Shown here in pieces: positions 10,640 through 21,702 of a DNA stretch of 64,000 nucleotides. Below the pieces are notes generated by a model. It was not told the origin of the DNA, made no database searches, and saw nothing but the letters and a program-made list of their open reading frames with translations. The stretch covers positions 6,076,001-6,140,000 of the forward strand of contig JAPYXD010000727.1 in the NCBI GenBank assembly GCA_030998225.1. The letters are read 5' to 3'. The translations under genes and the position numbers were made by a program. Every line of letters begins with the position of its first letter. The first letter of the stretch is position 1. Source of the stretch: Diplolepis rosae (taxonomy: Eukaryota; Arthropoda; Insecta; Hymenoptera; Diplolepididae).

Positions 10640-11137
10640 AATTTAATAGACGTGCTTTGTCTTTTTTCACGTTTTCCAAATTTTTAGAAAGGTTTTGGGT
10701 TTCTTTTAATTTTATCACCTTTATGTATTTTTAAACTAAATATTTTCAGTTTTTGGGCATTTTTTTTATATTTTTTGACTTTGAATAACTTTTCTGTTTT
10801 TTAACAAATTTTCATGATTATTTTTATATTTTGTTCCTTAAAATGTTTAGCAGCTTTTTGGGTATGAAAAATAAGGTAAAAATGGCTGAAAAAAGTTACA
10901 AATAAAATAAAGAAATTAATAAAAGTATCCTAACATAAAAAAAAATTGGTTAAAAAAGAAAAAAGTTATTCAAAGTAAAAAAATGTCAAAAAAATGCCCA
11001 AAAAACTCAAAATATTTAGTTTAAAAATGCATAAAGAAAACCCAAAATCTTTCTAAATAAAGGTACTAAACATAAAAAAAAACTATATAGAAGGTCTAAA
11101 CTCAAAAAATAAAAATATTAAAGATGGCAAATCCCCC
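10640..11137. mobile_element. Family D foldback element, partial
   Basis: Inverted arms meet near 10890: TTTTTGACTTTGAATAACTT against AAGTTATTCAAAGTAAAAAA. The right end AAAGATGGCAAATCCCCC corresponds to the terminal sequence of the complete copy at 26159-27809, but here the flank is TTTT instead of TTAA, and the left terminus is lost. No coding capacity. Confidence 0.65.
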
Positions 11138-11139
11138 TT

Positions 11140-12300
11140 TTCATTGCGAATAAAAATGATGTAATTTGTAATTTTAAATATATATAATTCCAATATATTA
11201 TTTCTCGCAAAAAAGATTAAAATCCATGGACTAGCTTCTGTATGTTACTTAGTATGTAAAATAATTTCAATTCAACATACGGGTAACGAATTTGTGACAT
11301 TTTTCTCTATTTAATTCAGTGCCATTGTGAACTAAGCTGATTAAAACTCAATTCTGGCAAAAATAAAAGCAGCTGAATTCTAATTTGTTTAAGATTTCAA
11401 GTAGTAGGAAAAATGTTCGGTCTCCAATTACTTATGGGTAATTCGATAGAACAAGATTCGGTTACGTTGTACCGCCTTCCAAGTAAAAGTAGAAAGCAAT
11501 GTATATCTATTTCTCGTCTATTCATACTCTTTCCGGATTATTTATTGCCATTCTTGGTTCACAGAGAACTCCGTTCTCGATTTTCTCAATAATTGAAGGA
11601 AATTAGATTACAGCTATTTTATGCATCATTTTTATTCATTTAATGAAAGTACCACTGTATCACTTACATCTCTGTAATTTAAATTACTTGAATTTGAATC
11701 ATACGTATTTTTATTAGTTTCGATTTCTCATGAAAAATCTTGAAGATTCCCCTTTCGAGACCACATACAGGTATTTCTCAAGGAAGAAAGAAAATTACAG
11801 CGTAGCAGTATAAGGGAGGGTTTACATGAAAAGGATTATCCTATGATTAATGCTAGAGATACAACAGATGTGTAACTGCAGACGAAAGCCGAAAAGGTTG
11901 GGTCGTTTGAGGTGAACTAGCTTTTTATACGTCTAGCTAGACTGTCGTATTGTATTGTCCGATGAATCCTGGAGAGAAATAAAGGTGACAGCTTCCGAAT
12001 ACTGCTCGATACGACACACGTCCTCTTTAATTTGTATCGCAATGCTCGGATTGGATTCTCTCGTGCCACTGGGCTTTAAAAGTCTTGCCTCTTCCATTAT
12101 GGAAACACATTTCCTTCAGAAATCAAAAATATCCAGCTGTTGTATGCACATGATGATTTCCGCTCCGTAATTTTATAGTTCATGGCACATTCTTTGAGAA
12201 GAAATCAAATTTTCATCGCACATAAATGTCATCGATTCTATTATTGTGGCTGAAGAAAAAGGGAAGAATCCCCAAAGAAAGAGAAAATGATATATAATAT
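11140..12300. other. Unique stretch, no gene supported
   Basis: No repeats or inverted ends noticed. A 71-codon plus frame at 11955-12170 has no recognisable domain and ordinary codon texture. Confidence 0.3.
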
Positions 12301-12811
12301 AAGAAATAAAGCCGATAAGTATAAGTTTATTAGAATAAATAAAAATGAAATGCGCGCATTTTTGAATGCGCTTGGGGCGCGCAATTCGGTCGTCGCGCTT
12401 CGCGCTCGGTCTTACATATATTCATCGCATATATATAATTTATTTTCTGTAATTTAATACTGAAGCTCGAGTCAATTTTATAATATTGTAGATGTAAATC
12501 ACATTTTCACAAAGTTACTAAATTTTTTGATTTCAAATTAAAAAGGAAATTCAATTTGCTTATGGTTCAATCAGCCTTAAGGAACACATTCTCATCACGA
12601 CACTCGCAATTCGCGCTCGATTTTCTGTATTCATTTCTGTAACATTCTAATAATTCACATAATTAAGAAGATTTTATCTTCTTCCAAATATCTCAAAAAG
12701 GAAAAAAATTCGTAGACTGTTTTTAAGCAAACGATTTTTTATTTTAACGCTTATTTTGTATCTCATATATTGATTTTGGTTAAAAAATGGAATTTTTTAT
12801 TTTAAAAAGTG

Positions 12812-15370
12812 TCGGAAAATTACTTTTTTCACAGTCGGAAGAAGGCTGGGCCTGTTGTAGACCCAACGTTACACAAACACTGATATTTCACAGTCGGCTA
12901 GCGGGGCTGAATAGACACTGAATGGACCTTGTACATTCACCGTCGGAAAATGACTTTTTCCACAGTCGGGATAAGGTTGGGCCAATTGTTGCCAATCATT
13001 GTACCATCATTGGCAATCAAGAGTCAATCTCCTCGATTGGCGAACATTTAACCGATCGTCACAGTCGGCAGAGTGGCCAAAGTTGCTAAACTGAGACAAG
13101 TGTCTTTTGACGCTCTAAGGACGGTCCTGGGTCATCTATCCTAGATATCGGACTCAAGTAAGTTTCAGATGCTTCTCGAGACTTGGAGCTTTGAAACAAA
13201 TACCTCCCCAACCCCCTTGATCCAACCTTTGCAATCTTACGACAGTTCAAAGTCGCCAAACTGGGACAAGTGCCTCCTGATGCTCTAGGGACGATCCTGA
13301 GTCATCTGTACTAGATATCGGACTCTAGTAAGTTCCAGATGCTTCTCGAGACTTGGAGCTTTGAAACGAATACCTCCTCAACCCCCTCGTCCAACCATTG
13401 AAGGTATTCGTTTCAAAGCTCCAAGTCTCGAGAAGCATTTAAAACTTACTGGAGTCCGATATCTAGTATAGATGACACAGGACCGTCCCTAGAGCGTCAG
13501 GAGGCACTTGTCCCAGTTTGGCGACTTTGGACTGTCGTAAGCTTTCAATGGTTGGAGCAAGGAGGTTAGGCAGATATTCGTTTCAAAGCTCTGAGTCTCG
13601 AGAAGCATCTGAAACTTACTAGAGTCCGATATCCAGTATAGATGACACAGGACAGTCCCTAGAGCGTCAGGAGGCACTTGTCCCGGTTTGGCGAATTTAG
13701 ACTGTCCTAAGCTTTCAATGGTTGGATCAAGGGGGTTGAGGAGGTATTCGTTTCAAAGTTCCAAGTCTCGAGAAGCATCTGAAACTTACTAGAGTCCGAT
13801 ATCTAGTATAGATGACACAGGACCATCCCTAGAGCGTCAGGAGGCACTTGTCCCAGTTTGGCGACTTTGGACTGTCGTAAGCTTTCAATGGTTGGAGCAA
13901 GGAGGTTAGGCAGATATTTGTTTCAAAGCTCCGAGTCTCGAGAAGCATCTGAAACTTACTAGAGTCCGATATCTAGTATAGATGACACAGGACCATCCCT
14001 AGAGCGTCAGGAGGCACTTGTCCCAGTTTGGCGACTTTGGACTGTCATAAGCTCTCAATGGTTGGATCAAGGGGATTGGGGAGGTATTCTTTTTAAAGTT
14101 CCAAGTCTCGAGAAGCATTTGAAATTTACTAGAGTCCGATATCCAGTATAGATGACACAGGACAGTCCCTAGAGCGTCAGGAGGCACTTGTCCCGGTTTG
14201 GCGACTTTGGACTGTCGTAAGCTTTCAATGGTTGGATCATGGAGGTTGGGGAGGTATTCGTTTCAAAGCTCCTAGTCTCGAGAAGCATCTGAAACTTACT
14301 AGAGTCCGATATCCAGTATAGATGACACAGGACCGTCCCTAGAGCGTCAGGAGGCACTTGTCCCAGTTTGGCGACTTTGGACTGTCGTAAGCTCTCAATG
14401 GTTGGATCAAGGGGATTGGGGAGGTATTCGTTTCAAAGTTCCAAGTCTCGAGAAGCATCTGAAACTTACTAGAGTCCGATATCTAGTATAGATGACACAG
14501 GACCATCCCTAGAGCGTCAGGAGGCACTTGTCCCAGTTTGGCGACTTTGGACTGTCATAAGCTCTCAATGGTTGGATCAAGGGGATTGGGGAGGTATTCT
14601 TTTTAAAGTTCCAAGTCTCGAGAAGCATTTGAAATTTACTAGAGTCCGATATCCAGTATAGATGACACAGAACCGTCCCTAGAGCGTCAGGAGGCACTTG
14701 TCCCAGTTTGGCGACTTTGGACTGTCGTAAGCTTTCAATGGTTGGAGCAAGGAGGTTAGGCAGATATTTGTTTCAAAGCTCCGAGTCTCGAGAAGCATCT
14801 GAAACTTACTAGAGTCCGATATCCAGTATAGATGACACAGGACCGTCCCTAAAGCGTCAGGAGGCACTTTTCCCAGTTTGGCGACTTTGGACTGTCGTAA
14901 GATTTCAATGGTTGGATTAAGGGGGTTGGGGACGTATTCGTTCCAAAGCTCCAAGTCTCGAGAAGCATCTGAAACTTACTAGAGTCCGATATCAAGTATA
15001 TGTGACACAGGACCGTCCCTAGAGCGTCAGGAGTCACATGTCCCAGTTTAGCGACTTTGGATGGTCGTAAGATTTCAATGGTTGGATCAAGGAGGTTAGG
15101 CAGATATTCGTTTCAAAGCTCCAAGTCTCGAGAAGCATTTGAAATTTACTAGAGTCCGATATCTAGGATAGATGACCCAGGACTGTCCCTAGAGTGTCAG
15201 GAGGCACTGGTTCGAGGTCGCGCGATCGAAGCGTAGCGACCCGGAGAGGGATGGCGAGCGAAGTGAACTCTGTGCACCGGGGAGCGAAGCGAGTTCGCGC
15301 TAAGCGCCAACGAAGTGAAGCGACCAGAAGGGGTTGGCGAGCGAAGCGAGCAGAGGGCAAAGCCCCCTAG
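12812..15370. mobile_element. Helitron-like segment carrying a satellite array
   Basis: Begins TCGGAAAATTACTTTTTTCA and contains a diverged second copy of the same head 130 bp later (12942). The right end is GC-rich with repeated GCGAAGCGAGC words and finishes GGGCAAAGCCCCCTAG followed by T. A short hairpin followed by CTAG|T is the classic 3' end of a Helitron. The TC start also fits, but the base before it is G rather than A and no Rep/helicase frame exists. Nonautonomous Helentron-type elements with internal satellites are known, so this is a reasonable but tentative class. Confidence 0.5.
13075..15208. repeat. 170-bp satellite array with an internal inversion
   Basis: About 12-13 units of 170 bp. 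The first two (13075-13400) run opposite to the other roughly eleven (13401-15208); the flip point is near 13400. A core word in most units is GAGTCCGATATCYAGTATAG. The two outermost units share CTAGGATAGATGACCCAGGA, whereas inner units read CTAGTATAGATGACACAGGA. Segments at 13999-14160 and 14509-14670 are nearly identical, giving a 510-bp (three-unit) higher-order period. The repeated 62-codon minus-strand frames are a result of the repeat; 170 is not a multiple of 3, so no long protein is encoded. Confidence 0.95.
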
Positions 15371-15417
15371 TTTTACACATTATTGTTAAAAAATTGAATT
15401 TTGGATTTTCAATATTA

Positions 15418-15715
15418 AATATTGTTGATGTTCTTAGTTGGCTTTAGGGTCCAGAAAAAATGTAACTCAAGCTTTCATGTTTGCAAACGTTTCGACTCAG
15501 ATTGGGGTCCTTATCAGTGAGAATTTATTTCTATAAAAAATACAAAAGGAGCAAACTTAAAAAATGGTACGTGTGACGGATAAAAAATTGTGGTAACAAA
15601 CGATATAAATGTATTGCACGTGCGAAAACTATAAAATCGATCTGAATCGGTCTAATAAACTACGATCTCATCACATTAAAATATTACCAAACAAATACTA
15701 ACCTGTTATTTTGTT
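15418..15715 (-). mobile_element. Penelope-like hammerhead insertion, 298 bp
   Basis: Inserted in family C DNA between 8-bp near-repeats CAATATTA (15410-15417) and CAGTATTA (15716-15723). Shares TAGTTGGCTTTAGGGTCCAG and a GTGTGACGGATAAAA block with 31295-31635. No frame. The size suggests a short nonautonomous or truncated unit. Confidence 0.65.
15482..15522 (-). ncRNA. Hammerhead ribozyme motif, core mutated
   Basis: On the minus strand the core reads CTGATAA (15517-15511) instead of CTGATGA, then a GACC/GAGTC-type stem II and GAAACGTT. The altered base corresponds to the invariant G of the core, so the copy is expected to be inactive. Confidence 0.65.
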
Positions 15716-16419
15716 CAGTATTAGTATTTTTTTAAATTAAAAAGAAAAGTATACATCTTATGAAAAAATGTTGCTATTTAAACTTGTAGATCTTTATGTA
15801 TTAGTAACAAATTTTGTATCATAACTTTTTTTCGGATTTCGTATAATTTATCTGAAAAATGGAATTTAGGTGTTGACTTTTTTCAAGTTTTAACATACTG
15901 TAACTTTCCTAATTTTGGTTTTATTAAAAAATGTTATTAGAATAATTAGTAGAGATTTATGAGAACTATCAGAAACCAGTATTGGAATTATTAATTTTTC
16001 CATAAAGTTTTTTTAAAAAACACAAAAAAATTTCATATCCGATAAAGTATGACAAAGCTCAATTCAAATCCGATAATTGTATCGAAAGTCATCGAATGTA
16101 CGACCCACAGACGGACAGACAGACACTTTCATAAAAACCGTTTTGTCTGACTCAGGTGGTCTCAAAACTTAAAGATTTGATGGAAATTCCGAAAGTAATT
16201 TTTCAAATAAAACCAATACCTTCTCATATGATGAGAATGTAAAAATAGTAGTTTGCTGATAAGTTTTATAAATCATGTTCTTTGTGAAGAGACTGGTGCA
16301 ATCATACAAAGTGATATTAGAATCCTTTATAATGGCATTACAAGTTCCATATTTCTTTTTTGGTGGATCATTCAGAAAAAATAGGAACGAATCGTATTTC
16401 ACTTTTCCCCAAGGGATCA

Positions 16420-17060
16420 GGACACACAGGAAGAAATGATTCTTGAAATTAGGTTTGACACATTTCCAATTTGGAGGAGGTGCAACTGAGATCGGATGAA
16501 AGGAGGGTTAAAGTTCCAAACCGAGCCCCAACACTTTGGTCAAAGACGCTTGTTTGTTGTTTCGTGGCGGAAATCTTATGGCGTTAGGTTACTTCCCGCC
16601 GATGTTTCCCGCTGTATTTCATCTATTCCACCCACGGTTCCTACAATCTACATTATAGTCTAGACCCCTATGAATGCAACCGTACCTTTATCCATCGCGC
16701 ATTATGATCTCACGTGTTATATGTAACGTGCGTGCAGAGAGTCTTGCTTTCTTTTGCCAGTTGGCCAACTAGGCAACCCACACGATTTGCCGAGCACGAA
16801 CGTTTGCACTCCGATATTAACCCATTAACGATCAAAGCGCGAGGACTTACAGTAATCTCATAAATTTTATTTAGAATCATTATGAAACCTGGAAACTTAT
16901 CCCTTACCATTATTCTTGATAGGGAGACACGTCCATAAATGAAATGCTTATTTTTACTTGCCCCTGAATGTTTTATTTTATTGTATTTAGTTTTGATTAT
17001 AATTTACAAGAATAGCTAAATTTGACGTAGTAAAGTTCTAATCGTACATAAATCTACAAT
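16420..17060. other. Unique stretch, no gene supported
   Basis: Moderately GC-rich between 16490 and 16820. A 66-codon minus frame at 16710-16910 has no recognisable feature. Confidence 0.3.
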
Positions 17061-17640
17061 AGCTACACTGTTAGAAATTTCTACCGTAATTTCCTGAAAC
17101 ACGTGACTGGTGTTTTATTCAGTTACAGTTTCGTAAAATAAGATAGAACTTAAGAAAAGTTAGTTAGTTTTCAGTAAATTTATGAAACAATTTCTTTATT
17201 TTCACTTACAAAGCGTTGAATGTTCTGAAAGTTGTGTCTGGAAATTCTGAAACTTGTAACAGGAATAATTTTACGTTTTAGTTAACTGAAGTTATATGCA
17301 GTTACATATAACTGAAAATTTTGTTACAGTTTTGTAATTTTATAAATTTTATAAAAATTTTGTTACAATTTAGTAGTTTTGAGACACATTTTATGACAAT
17401 TCAGTTCAGTTTCATAATATTAAGAAAAATTTCAGTCCTTTTTTCGCAAATTATAAAATACATTTACTCAAAAAGATTATGAATATCAAAGTGACATGCT
17501 TGATAACATGTCTATTATTGTATTGACCCATATTCATAAAATTTTTGTTCATTTCTTTGGCATAGGGTCAGTTTCTTATTATCTTTGATTAAAATTATTA
17601 TTATTAGATTTAAAAATGCACAAAAAAGAAAAGAAAGGAA

Positions 17641-17681
17641 GGCAAACGTTTCGGCCACATATGGGGGCCCTCTTCAGTGCC
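17641..17681 (-). ncRNA. Hammerhead ribozyme motif, intact core
   Basis: Minus strand: GGCA, CTGAAGA (17677-17671), a GGCC…GGCC stem II closed by CCCATATGT, then GAAACGTT, a predicted cleavage point, and TGCC. GGCA and TGCC form stem I. Stem III is only the self-complementary ACGT, as in minimal type I hammerheads that work best as dimers. One G lies between the core and the best stem II pairing; whether it lowers activity is unknown. Confidence 0.75.
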
Positions 17682-18409
17682 ATAAATTCAAAGATTCATT
17701 CAAAATTTCAGTAAAGGATTAGAATATAGAAGATAAGTAAAAAAAAAAAGTAATTATCATAGACATTAAAAACTTATCTCATAGCTTGCAATTCAAAATG
17801 AAGTAGTCCAGTATGCAACATCACGAATGGAAAAAAATTTGAAGTTCACTATGAATAAAAACCGGATAAAATGAAAAAGTATAAAAGATTTTGTACACGA
17901 ACCGACCGGAATTTTTTTCCAAAAAATGTTTATTATTAAAGAAAGATGCCAAATTGATTCTAAATGGCAAAACGCGAACAAGTTTGACATTTATGAAACC
18001 TGCTCGTGAAGACGTTATTACCGGCGTCTCTCACAGAATGATCTGAACTGTTTTAAAAACCGACTAGGGACATGTGGCTTTGCTGACCGAAATTTTTTTT
18101 CCTATTAGCAATCCTGAGAGGTTCTTTTCCTCCTTGAAGAAGACTATTGTCCTGTATCTAGTTAAGTAATTCGAGACGTTTATGATGATTTTCACGAGTG
18201 GACGAAGGCGTTTATTTTTCAAGAAAACGATTTTGAATATATGAACTTCAAATTTTTTTCCATTCGTGATGTTGCATACTGGACTACTTCATTTTGAATT
18301 GCAAGCTATGAGATAAGTTTTTAATGTCTATGATAATTACTTTTTTTTTTTTACTTATCTTCTATATTCTAATCCTTTACTGAAATTTTGAATGAATCTT
18401 TGAATTTAT

Positions 18410-18450
18410 GGCACCGAAGAGGGCCCCCATATGTGGCCGAAACGTTTGCC
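18410..18450 (+). ncRNA. Hammerhead ribozyme motif, core mutated
   Basis: Mirror copy of the motif at 17641-17681. Identical except that CTGAAGA has become CCGAAGA (T to C at 18415), at a core position not expected to tolerate change. Stems I and II and GAAACGTT are preserved. Confidence 0.75.
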
Positions 18451-18629
18451 TTCCTTTCTTTTCTTTTTTGTGCATTTTTAAATCTAATAATAATAATTTT
18501 AATCAAAGATAATAAGAAGAAACTGACCCTATGCCAAAGAAATGAACAAAAATATTATGAATATCGTCAAATTTCATGTTACCGTTGTAATATACAAATT
18601 TTCTAAATTTCCGAACTTTTTCAACAGTG

Positions 18630-19095
18630 TGAGAATACTATTCCGACAGATAAATTCAAATCTATTAAAGAAAATTAAAACATGTTATCGTAGCCTCTTG
18701 AAACGCCACATCCAGCAAACATTTCGTTTTAATTATGAGTTAAATAACGGCCGTTTGCGGAGAAACGTGCAGACCTCTCATATGCTGAAGATCATGGGAA
18801 CGTGGAAAGTTTAGGTGTTTTCACGGTACTTTACGTTAACATCCAGACGCAAAAATGAGTTTCACCTCGTAAACGCGAATGATATGAAGGAGCGAAGAGA
18901 CCACGACGTTGAGTTCCGGTGTAACGAACTGCACGCATCGCATCCTTCAAACGTATAGCGTCGACATAAGTTCATCGAGTTTAGTACAACGATGTCATCT
19001 CGCTGACGTTTGCAAAGCTAAACTTTACAGTATAATGCCACGAAAAATGTGCAGACTTCTCTAGAGTTTCGATGCCACAATGTGTCGTCTATGAA
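18630..19095. other. Unique segment
   Basis: Higher GC from about 18745. No gene or repeat recognised. It lies 3' of the orphan minus-strand frame that follows. Confidence 0.3.
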
Positions 19096-19359
19096 TTAGC
19101 GAACCATGACAGCAACATTTACTGGTCTGGACTTCCGGACCTTGATATCAGGGAGGTCCCTATCCCAATATGACACAGGCTGGCGAATAACGACCTCGGG
19201 GATTTGGCCAACAACCAAATGGTGAGGGTCGTCTCGCTTCACTGGGATTCGATTATATGAGATAAGGTTTCCAGTTGCAGATTCAAGGTTAAGGATCTCG
19301 GATTCTGTCAATTTTCCCCTTTCAAAGTTGCCAATTATTTTCTCGACAAATTTATTCAC
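19096..19359 (-). CDS. Orphan coding-like segment, no start codon
   Basis: An 87-codon minus-strand frame ends in TAA at 19096-19098. Its composition resembles a real globular protein better than other frames here: charged and hydrophobic residues alternate, with motifs such as KRDDPHHLVVGQIPEVV and SYWDRDLPDIKV. The usual first position is GTG, not ATG. The frame stays open about 10 codons further upstream to a TAA, with no in-frame ATG and no strong acceptor site. It is therefore a terminal exon, a fragment of a transposon or other integrated gene, or chance. I do not recognise the family. Confidence 0.3.
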   Translation of the reverse strand: MNKFVEKIIGNFERGKLTESEILNLESATGNLISYNRIPVKRDDPHHLVVGQIPEVVIRQPVSYWDRDLPDIKVRKSRPVNVAVMVR

Positions 19360-19488
19360 TTCGTTTCCATTAATTACCTTTTTTACTTAAATTTCCATCT
19401 TTATTACATTTAATATTTGACTCTGGCATATTTGAAATTTTTGAACTACTATGGAATTAGCTTTTTACACAAAATAATTTGTTTATTT

Positions 19489-20055
19489 ATTTACTAATAT
19501 TTCTGAATTATATAGAAAATAGTATATAACAGGTATCCCTATAAAAACACAATATATATATTGCCTTTAGGTATATACATTATTTTTTACCTTAAACTCC
19601 GTTTTCCGCGAGTTGTGATTTTCCGTGTTTGTTGCAACATATGTTTGAATAAAGTCTAAAGTATTAGACACAGACCTTTGAAATTTTTACCACTCATTCT
19701 TTATTATATTATCAATATTTTTGGGCATGGAAAGTACCCTAACTAAAAAAATATACATATAACTACAAAATTTTTTTTATTTATATTTTGGGATATTTTT
19801 TCAATTTGATTTGTAACTTTTTTTCCAATCATGTTACCTCATTTTACATATCCAAAAAGTTGCTACACATTGTGAGGAACAAAATAAAAAAAGAATCATG
19901 ACAATTGGTTAAAAAGCAAAAAACTTATTCAAAGTAAAAAAATGTCAAAAAAATTCAAAATTTTTAGTTTAAAAATACATAAAGGTGCCAGAATTTAAAA
20001 AAAGCCCAAAACATTTCTAAATAAAGGTACTAAACATAGAAAAAATTATATTTTT
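19489..20055. mobile_element. Family D fragment
   Basis: 19489-19735 is the inverted counterpart of 38290-38575 (TATAACAGGTATCCCTATAA, TTGTTGCAACATATGTTT). 19735-20055 matches one arm of family D, up to AAGGTACTAAACATAGAAAA. Terminal GGGGATTCGCC and TTAA are missing on both sides. Confidence 0.6.
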
Positions 20056-20059
20056 TTGA

Positions 20060-21110
20060 ATAAATGAACGGAGAAAACTATTCAATATTATGTATTTGGT
20101 TCACGCGGACATCCAGTTAGAAATCAATAGCAAACGGTAATATTGAAATTGTTCTTTTTTCTAAAACTGTTTAAAATCAATGTTTAGCGTATTGTCCGCA
20201 TATGCTTGGAGATAAACTGCTTATTCTCCTTCCGTACTTTCTATGGCTTGCGACTTTGAAGAAAAAAAAACTTCTTGGGACTTCCTCGCAACTTAAGGTG
20301 AGAACTCTGCCTTAGGTTCATGAAACCTTGGCAATATAGTATCGTGTCGTCATTCGACGCCGACGAGCTCGAGACCGATCGTTAAAACAACAAGACTATC
20401 TTTCTTTCTTCTTACAAAGGCTTATTTCCGCTCTCTATTTCTCTCTTTCATTTGAGCGTCTGCGAGTATATACCGACACGCGATTCACAAGGGAAGAACT
20501 CACAGTCAGTAATCAGACAGTCTTAAAAATGGTTTTAATTCGAAAGGGTCGCGAACGAACGTAATGAAAACGTCATTACATAGCGTAAGACGTTGTTAGG
20601 ACACTCCCGCATAATCTTGTGTCATTACCCCCTCATGATTTTGCCATTACGGTAATTTGCCGCTTCGAAATTAGAAGGTCACCATTAAAGACATACCCTC
20701 ATTATCCTCGTGCGACGCTCGACTCCAAATATGGACAACGATGTGCGATTACTGCACATCGAATCATCATAAAGAAATTCTTATATTTTATCGTTATATT
20801 CGTTCAGATCGTATTCTGTTTTTTTTTTTTTTTAATTCTATGTATATATATACACGATTCTGCAAAAATTTACGACTTTTCGCTTGATCGAACAGGGATG
20901 CAGTTAAGAATTGGAGAAAGAGTCTTCATTCTATCTACGATTCACATTCGCAATTTATCGCAGGACTTTACTTCTTTATTGCTAATCCTTCTAGAAACTT
21001 TATGTGTTTCGAGAATTAACTTTCATTCCTCAGTCTCAATTTTCTTTATGGTAATCCTTGAAGCTTAATTTTAGTTATTATTAATGCTTCATATTTTTTA
21101 CTTTTGAGTT
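20060..21110. other. Unique stretch, no gene supported
   Basis: Contains a T run near 20819-20834 and a short TATATATATA. The 149-codon plus frame at 20619-21068 is crossed by the T run and a low-complexity hydrophobic patch, and looks like chance. Confidence 0.3.
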
Positions 21111-21466
21111 TCATACAGTGCTGCCAGGTGTCGAAAATATAAATCTTTAGCTTTCCCCCATTTTTCTTCAGAAATTCGTAGACAATTTTGAAAAATTTCT
21201 TCAGATTTCTGAAAAAAATCTTTAAATTTTCAAAGCTTATTTTTAAATAATTAGCAATATTATTAGGCGCAATGGTTATTTAAGTTGATAATATCACTTA
21301 TATTTTAGATGAATTTAACCACAAAATAATTGAATGATTTTGCAAAAACGTGTTAGAAGAAATGCTAGAGTAAGTTTCAAGTTTCTTCTTAATTTGAAAT
21401 CACATCAGGTGCGAAGTACTAGTTACATTTTTATGATATCAATAAGGTGCCTAATTGTAAAATATA

Positions 21467-21691
21467 CTCTCTTAATCTGAATCAGTCAAAATCTACTGAT
21501 TATCAGTGAAATTTGACTAATTCAAATAGCTAAAAAGAGGTTACTGTAAATCAGTCAAATTTCACTGATTACTGCAGTGGAAATCAACTGATTTAACAGT
21601 GAAAACCATTTTTTATATTGATTCAATCAGTGAAAAACATTTTTTATACTGATTCAATCAGTGAAAATTTGACTGATTTAGATTTAGAGAG
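21467..21691. mobile_element. TA-flanked MITE (CTCTCTAAATC family), copy 2
   Basis: Ends CTCTCTTAATCTGAATCAGT and GACTGATTTAGATTTAGAGAG, flanked by TA (21465-21466, 21692-21693). Interior repeats AATCAGTGAAA words. Confidence 0.8.
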
Positions 21692-21702
21692 TAAATTATA
21701 TT

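Larger units (their letters stand above)
12310..16420. mobile_element. Family C repeat, split by satellite block and hammerhead insertion
   Basis: Family C sequence lies at about 12340-12811 and resumes at 15371-16420. Its start is a GC-rich stretch (GCGCGCAATTCGGTCGTCGC, then GCTTCGCGCTCGG). Its far end is GTCAGACAAAACGG-like followed by ACCTTCTCAT…ATGAGAATGT. Other copies are at 23160, 40545 and 60822. It is built from diverged 160-200 bp subunits. No transposase recognised. Helitron-like ancestry is possible because of the GC hairpins, but is unproven. Confidence 0.55.
17488..18553. mobile_element. Penelope-like element with inverted hammerhead arms
   Basis: Bounded by a perfect 12-bp duplication ATTATGAATATC (17476-17487 and 18554-18565). 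Arms of about 310 bp (about 17545-17852 and 18240-18553) are inverted copies, each containing a hammerhead, a GGCAAACGTTTCGGCC block and a poly-A or poly-T patch. The central roughly 390 bp is unique and shows no long frame. Tail-to-tail or inverted LTR-like ends are known for Penelope-like elements. Coding genes (reverse transcriptase, GIY-YIG endonuclease) are absent, so it would depend on another copy. Confidence 0.7.
17066..18629. mobile_element. Tc1/mariner-type MITE (family F), copy 2, interrupted
   Basis: Left end TA-CACTGTTAGAAATTTC at 17064 onward; right end …TTTTTCAACAGTG at 18629 with TG in place of TA. The Penelope-like insertion 17488-18553 separates the two halves. Removing it and one copy of the duplication restores a sequence like copy 4 (35628-36121). 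Confidence 0.65.

Noticed and set aside
13489..15037. Repeated 62-91 codon minus-strand frames (…DALGTVLCH…) as a gene family
   Set aside because: They are translations of the 170-bp satellite. 170 is not divisible by three, each frame stops within a unit, and none has start context or domains.
20619..21068. 149-codon plus frame with a hydrophobic stretch
   Set aside because: The hydrophobic part is a T run, and no homologous domain or splice context was recognised.
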